From the NCBI GenBank assembly GCA_963811885.1, contig CAWETB010000015.1, positions 1,426,001 through 1,490,000 on the forward strand: a stretch of 64,000 nt of DNA. The letters run 5' to 3'. Positions 61,624 through 64,000 of this stretch are shown in pieces. The DNA is from Gaiellasilicea sp963811885. GTDB lineage: Bacteria > Actinomycetota > Thermoleophilia > Gaiellales > Gaiellaceae. The notes below the pieces were generated by a model that saw only the letters and a program-made list of their open reading frames with translations, had not been told where the DNA came from and searched no databases. A program made the position numbers and the translations under genes. Within the stretch, counting starts at the first letter, position 1; every line of letters starts with the position of its first letter.

Positions 61624-62751
61624 TCAGGCAGCCGTGAGCAGCCGTTCGAGCGCCGGGTGGAGCCCGAGCGCGTCGCGCAGCTCTTCGTAGGCTCGGCGTG
61701 TCTCGGCACCCGCGGGCGCGCCCTTCACAGCGCGGATGAGGACGTTCTTCGCGCTGTGCTCGAGCGAGACGAACTCGACCAGCTGCGTCCGGTACCCGCT
61801 GAGCTCGAGCAGCTGGGCGCGGAGCGTGTCAGTGACGAGCGCCGCAAGACGCTCTTTCGCGAGCCCGTGCCTGAGAACTGGCCCGAGCAGCGAGCTCTGG
61901 ATCTGCCGATAGGCCTCCTTCTGGCAGCAGGGAACGGCCAGGATCACGTCCGCCTGCCAGCGAATCGCCTGCGCCAGCGCCTCGTCAGTGGCGGTGTCGC
62001 ACGCGTGGAGGCTGACGACGAGGTCGATCTTCTCGCGCGCGTCGAAGCCGGCGATGTCACCCTGCTCGAAGCGGAGACCCTCCGTGCCGAAGCGGGCTGC
62101 GAGCGCCGAGCACGCGTCGATGACGTCCTCCTTGAGATCGAGCCCTACGATCTCCACGTCGCGGCCACGCAGCTCGGTCAGCAAGTGGTGAATCGCGAAG
62201 GTGAGATACGACTTGCCGCAGCCGAAGTCGACGACGCGGAGCGTCCCATCGGTCCGGAGTGAGGGGACGACGTCGTCGACCAGCTCGAGGAAGCGGTTGA
62301 CCTGGCGGAACTTGTCGTAGTGGCTGCTCCGCACCTTGCCGTCCGGTGTCATCACGCCTAGCTCGACGAGGAACGGCACCGGTGTGCCTTCCTCGAGCAG
62401 GTACTGCTTGCGCCGGTCGTGGTCGCGCGGTGCAGCCGCCCGGGTCGGCGGGCGCCGCAGCACGGTCTCGCCGAGCACCTGCCAGTCGGCGTCGGCGGTC
62501 TGCAGCAGCCCCTGGCCATAGTCCGCAAGCAGGAGGCCCAGGCGCTCGCGCGCCCCGTCGGCGCCGAGGTTGTCGTGTATCACCCGGTCGGCGAGCTGAG
62601 ACGTGAACTGGAATGCCTTCTCGTTACGCAGGTCGACGGGCTCGACGGTCACTTTCCGGGGCAGGTCGGCCGAACGCGGCTTCGACAGAACCGCGCGGAG
62701 CAGCGCATCGTCCTGAAAGACGTCGTTCAGCAGGTCGTCGAGCGGAGCCAT
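61624..62751 (-). CDS. Methyltransferase-32 (METTL25-like) family protein
   Basis: 375 residues. SAM motif VDFGCGKSYLTFAIHHLLTE, VGLDLKEDVIDACSALA, SLHACDTATDEALAQAI, ILAVPCCQKEAYRQIQSS. These belong to Methyltransf_32 (METTL25-type), thought to act on RNA. N-terminal 140 residues form an extra helical domain. ATG 62751, with REP copy D upstream. Confidence 0.85.
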   Translation of the reverse strand: MAPLDDLLNDVFQDDALLRAVLSKPRSADLPRKVTVEPVDLRNEKAFQFTSQLADRVIHDNLGADGARERLGLLLADYGQGLLQTADADWQVLGETVLRRPPTRAAAPRDHDRRKQYLLEEGTPVPFLVELGVMTPDGKVRSSHYDKFRQVNRFLELVDDVVPSLRTDGTLRVVDFGCGKSYLTFAIHHLLTELRGRDVEIVGLDLKEDVIDACSALAARFGTEGLRFEQGDIAGFDAREKIDLVVSLHACDTATDEALAQAIRWQADVILAVPCCQKEAYRQIQSSLLGPVLRHGLAKERLAALVTDTLRAQLLELSGYRTQLVEFVSLEHSAKNVLIRAVKGAPAGAETRRAYEELRDALGLHPALERLLTAA

Positions 62752-62773
62752 CGACAGCCATCTTGTCTGCTCG

Positions 62774-62808
62774 GGACATGTCCTAGGGACTGTCCCTGGG
62801 ACATGGCG
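62774..62808. repeat. REP-like palindrome, copy D
   Basis: GGACATGTCC, TA, GGGACTGTCCC, T, then GGGACATGGCG with a damaged right end. Between the methyltransferase start and the disulfide reductase stop. Confidence 0.83.
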
Positions 62809-62809
62809 C

Positions 62810-64000
62810 TTACAGCCCGGCCGCCTCGAGCAGGTTCAACCAGAGCTCACTCCGCGTCGGGAAGCACGGGACGGCGTGGGCGAGCCGGTCGAGCGGGACC
62901 TCGCCGATGACGGCGATCGTCGCCGCATGCAGCATCTCGCCGACCTCGAAGCCGACGAAGGTGGCGCCGGCGATCACCCCGTTGGCGTCGTCGAGCACGA
63001 GCCGCGAGGTCCCGGGCGTGTTGCGGCCGACGAAGCTCCCGCCCGCGGTGCCGTTCGTGGGCACGTCGACGGCCCGAACGACCATCCCGGCCGCCTCCGC
63101 CGAGCCGAGCGTGTGGCCGACGGCCGCGACCTGCGGGTCGGTGAAGATCACGCGCGGCGAAAGCGGGCCGTCGGAGCGCACCGTGACGCTCTTGCCGAGG
63201 ATCGCGTCCGCGGCGAGGCGCCCCTGGTACTTGCCCATGTGCGTCAACAGCGCCCGCCCGTTCGCGTCGCCGATCGCATAGAGCCAGTCGTGCCGCGGCG
63301 AGCGGAGGTTCGAGCCGACCTCGACCGGCTTGCCCGGCTCGAGCCCGACCGTCTCGAGCCCGATCTCCGACGTGTTCACCTGGCGCCCGACCGCGACGAG
63401 CAGCTCTGCACCCCGCGCGCTGGGCCCATCCGCAAGCTCGACGACGACCTCGTCGCCCTCGCGCGACACAGCGACCGCGCGGCTCTCCGTCCGCACCTCG
63501 ACACCGGCCTCGACGAGCGCAGCAGCCACCTCCGCCGAGGCGAACGGCTCCTCCCGCACGATCACGCGGGCTGCGCCTTCGAGCAGTACGACGTCCGTGC
63601 CGAGCGACGACCACGCCTGCGCCAGCTCGACGCCGACGACGCCGCCGCCGAGGATGACGAGGCTTTCGGGCGCCTTGGTCGCCGTCGTCGCCTCCCGGTT
63701 TCCCCAGGGGCGGGCCTCGGCCAGGCCGGGGATCGGCGGCATCGCAGGGCCGCTGCCGGTCGCAACCACGACCGCCTGCCGCGCCACCAGCACGTCGTCC
63801 TCCACCTGAACCCGCCGCTCGCCGTCGAGCCGCCCGTGCCCGCGGATGAGCGTCACCCCGCGCTCCTCGAGCCAGGGCACCTGCGAGGAGTCGTCGCGAT
63901 CGTGGATCACCTCGTCGCGCCGCGCGAGCACCGCCGCGACGTCCAAACCCTCCGCCCGGAGCCCCGGCACCCGCGCCGTCTCGGCCAGCAGCTCACCCGG
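62810..64000 (-). CDS. Flavin disulfide reductase (dihydrolipoamide/mercuric reductase family), partial
   Basis: C-terminal 395 residues or so; the start and the redox CxxxxC lie beyond the right edge. Visible: ATGSGPAMPPIPGLAEARPW, the NAD site LVILGGGVVGVELAQAWSSL, GRQVNTSEIGLETVGLEPGK, LYAIGDANGRALLTHMGKYQ (FAD site 2), FTDPQVAAVGHTLGSAEAAG, and the C-terminal HAVPCFPTRSELW with the family His replaced by Val-Pro-Cys context. Which substrate it reduces cannot be told from this part. Confidence 0.85.
   Translation of the reverse strand, partial: PGELLAETARVPGLRAEGLDVAAVLARRDEVIHDRDDSSQVPWLEERGVTLIRGHGRLDGERRVQVEDDVLVARQAVVVATGSGPAMPPIPGLAEARPWGNREATTATKAPESLVILGGGVVGVELAQAWSSLGTDVVLLEGAARVIVREEPFASAEVAAALVEAGVEVRTESRAVAVSREGDEVVVELADGPSARGAELLVAVGRQVNTSEIGLETVGLEPGKPVEVGSNLRSPRHDWLYAIGDANGRALLTHMGKYQGRLAADAILGKSVTVRSDGPLSPRVIFTDPQVAAVGHTLGSAEAAGMVVRAVDVPTNGTAGGSFVGRNTPGTSRLVLDDANGVIAGATFVGFEVGEMLHAATIAVIGEVPLDRLAHAVPCFPTRSELWLNLLEAAGL

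Overview
The window reads as chromosome of a high-GC member of the Actinomycetota, most likely class Thermoleophilia (Gaiellales or Solirubrobacterales type). The grounds are strong G/C third-codon bias on both strands, a type IV pilus locus with a primary sigma factor of actinobacterial style, ThyX instead of ThyA, FolE2, a MoxR/DUF58/DUF4129 operon, LuxR- and ECF-type regulators, and many GTG starts with a -10-like hexamer about 6 nt upstream (leaderless pattern). No rRNA, CRISPR array or prophage is visible. The lineage is an inference from gene content and style, not from a marker gene.

Layout. 1-13,430: type IV pilus locus: pilM (cut by the left edge) and pilT on the minus strand, pilA and two small genes on the plus strand, a small HTH gene framed by two near-identical palindromes, then pilB, pilD, a PilX-like protein, a pseudopilin, a PASTA protein, a lytic transglycosylase/M23 fusion and a second pilT, mostly coupled by 4-nt overlaps. 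13,470-20,650: geranylgeranyl-reductase-type flavoprotein, tRNA-Tyr, TetR regulator, alpha/beta hydrolase, tRNA-Thr and a five-gene MoxR/DUF58/DUF4129 operon, followed by a decayed tRNA 3' end. 20,650-28,040: three RibD_C (dihydrofolate-reductase-like) paralogues, DUF899, a GFA protein, a TPR-LuxR regulator, a methyltransferase and an FAD oxidoreductase. 28,200-36,230: secreted and surface proteins (possible G1-peptidase fold, L,D-transpeptidase, adhesin-like, RTX-like) with small membrane proteins and a methyltransferase. 36,240-44,500: large AAA-LuxR regulator, LtrA, PRC-barrel, intradiol-dioxygenase-like, aquaporin, primary sigma factor, asparaginase. 44,670-57,180: M28 peptidase, ArsR/MFS pair, Fpg/Nei, VOC proteins, a degenerate histidine kinase, FolE2, PlsY, two divergent SOD-family genes, SDR, ECF sigma/anti-sigma, ThyX, DUF72, cold-shock protein. 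57,270-64,000: cyclodeaminase and formate-THF ligase, class V aminotransferase, RAYT transposase, STAS, methyltransferase and a flavin disulfide reductase cut by the right edge.

How parts work together. The pilus locus carries its own peptidoglycan-cutting enzyme and a PASTA protein, which suggests that envelope penetration is built into the machine. Folate/C1 genes (FolE2, a pteridine-reductase-like SDR, ThyX, cyclodeaminase, formate-THF ligase) gather between 50 and 59.5 kb. A REP-like palindrome family (four copies) appears only in the last 15 kb, around a RAYT transposase that is its likely mobiliser.

Quality warning. About twenty genes, including ones expected to be essential, change reading frame once or more (worst: formate-THF ligase). 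I interpret this mainly as uncorrected indels in the assembly, not pseudogenisation. Coordinates of such genes are given as the reconstructed whole.
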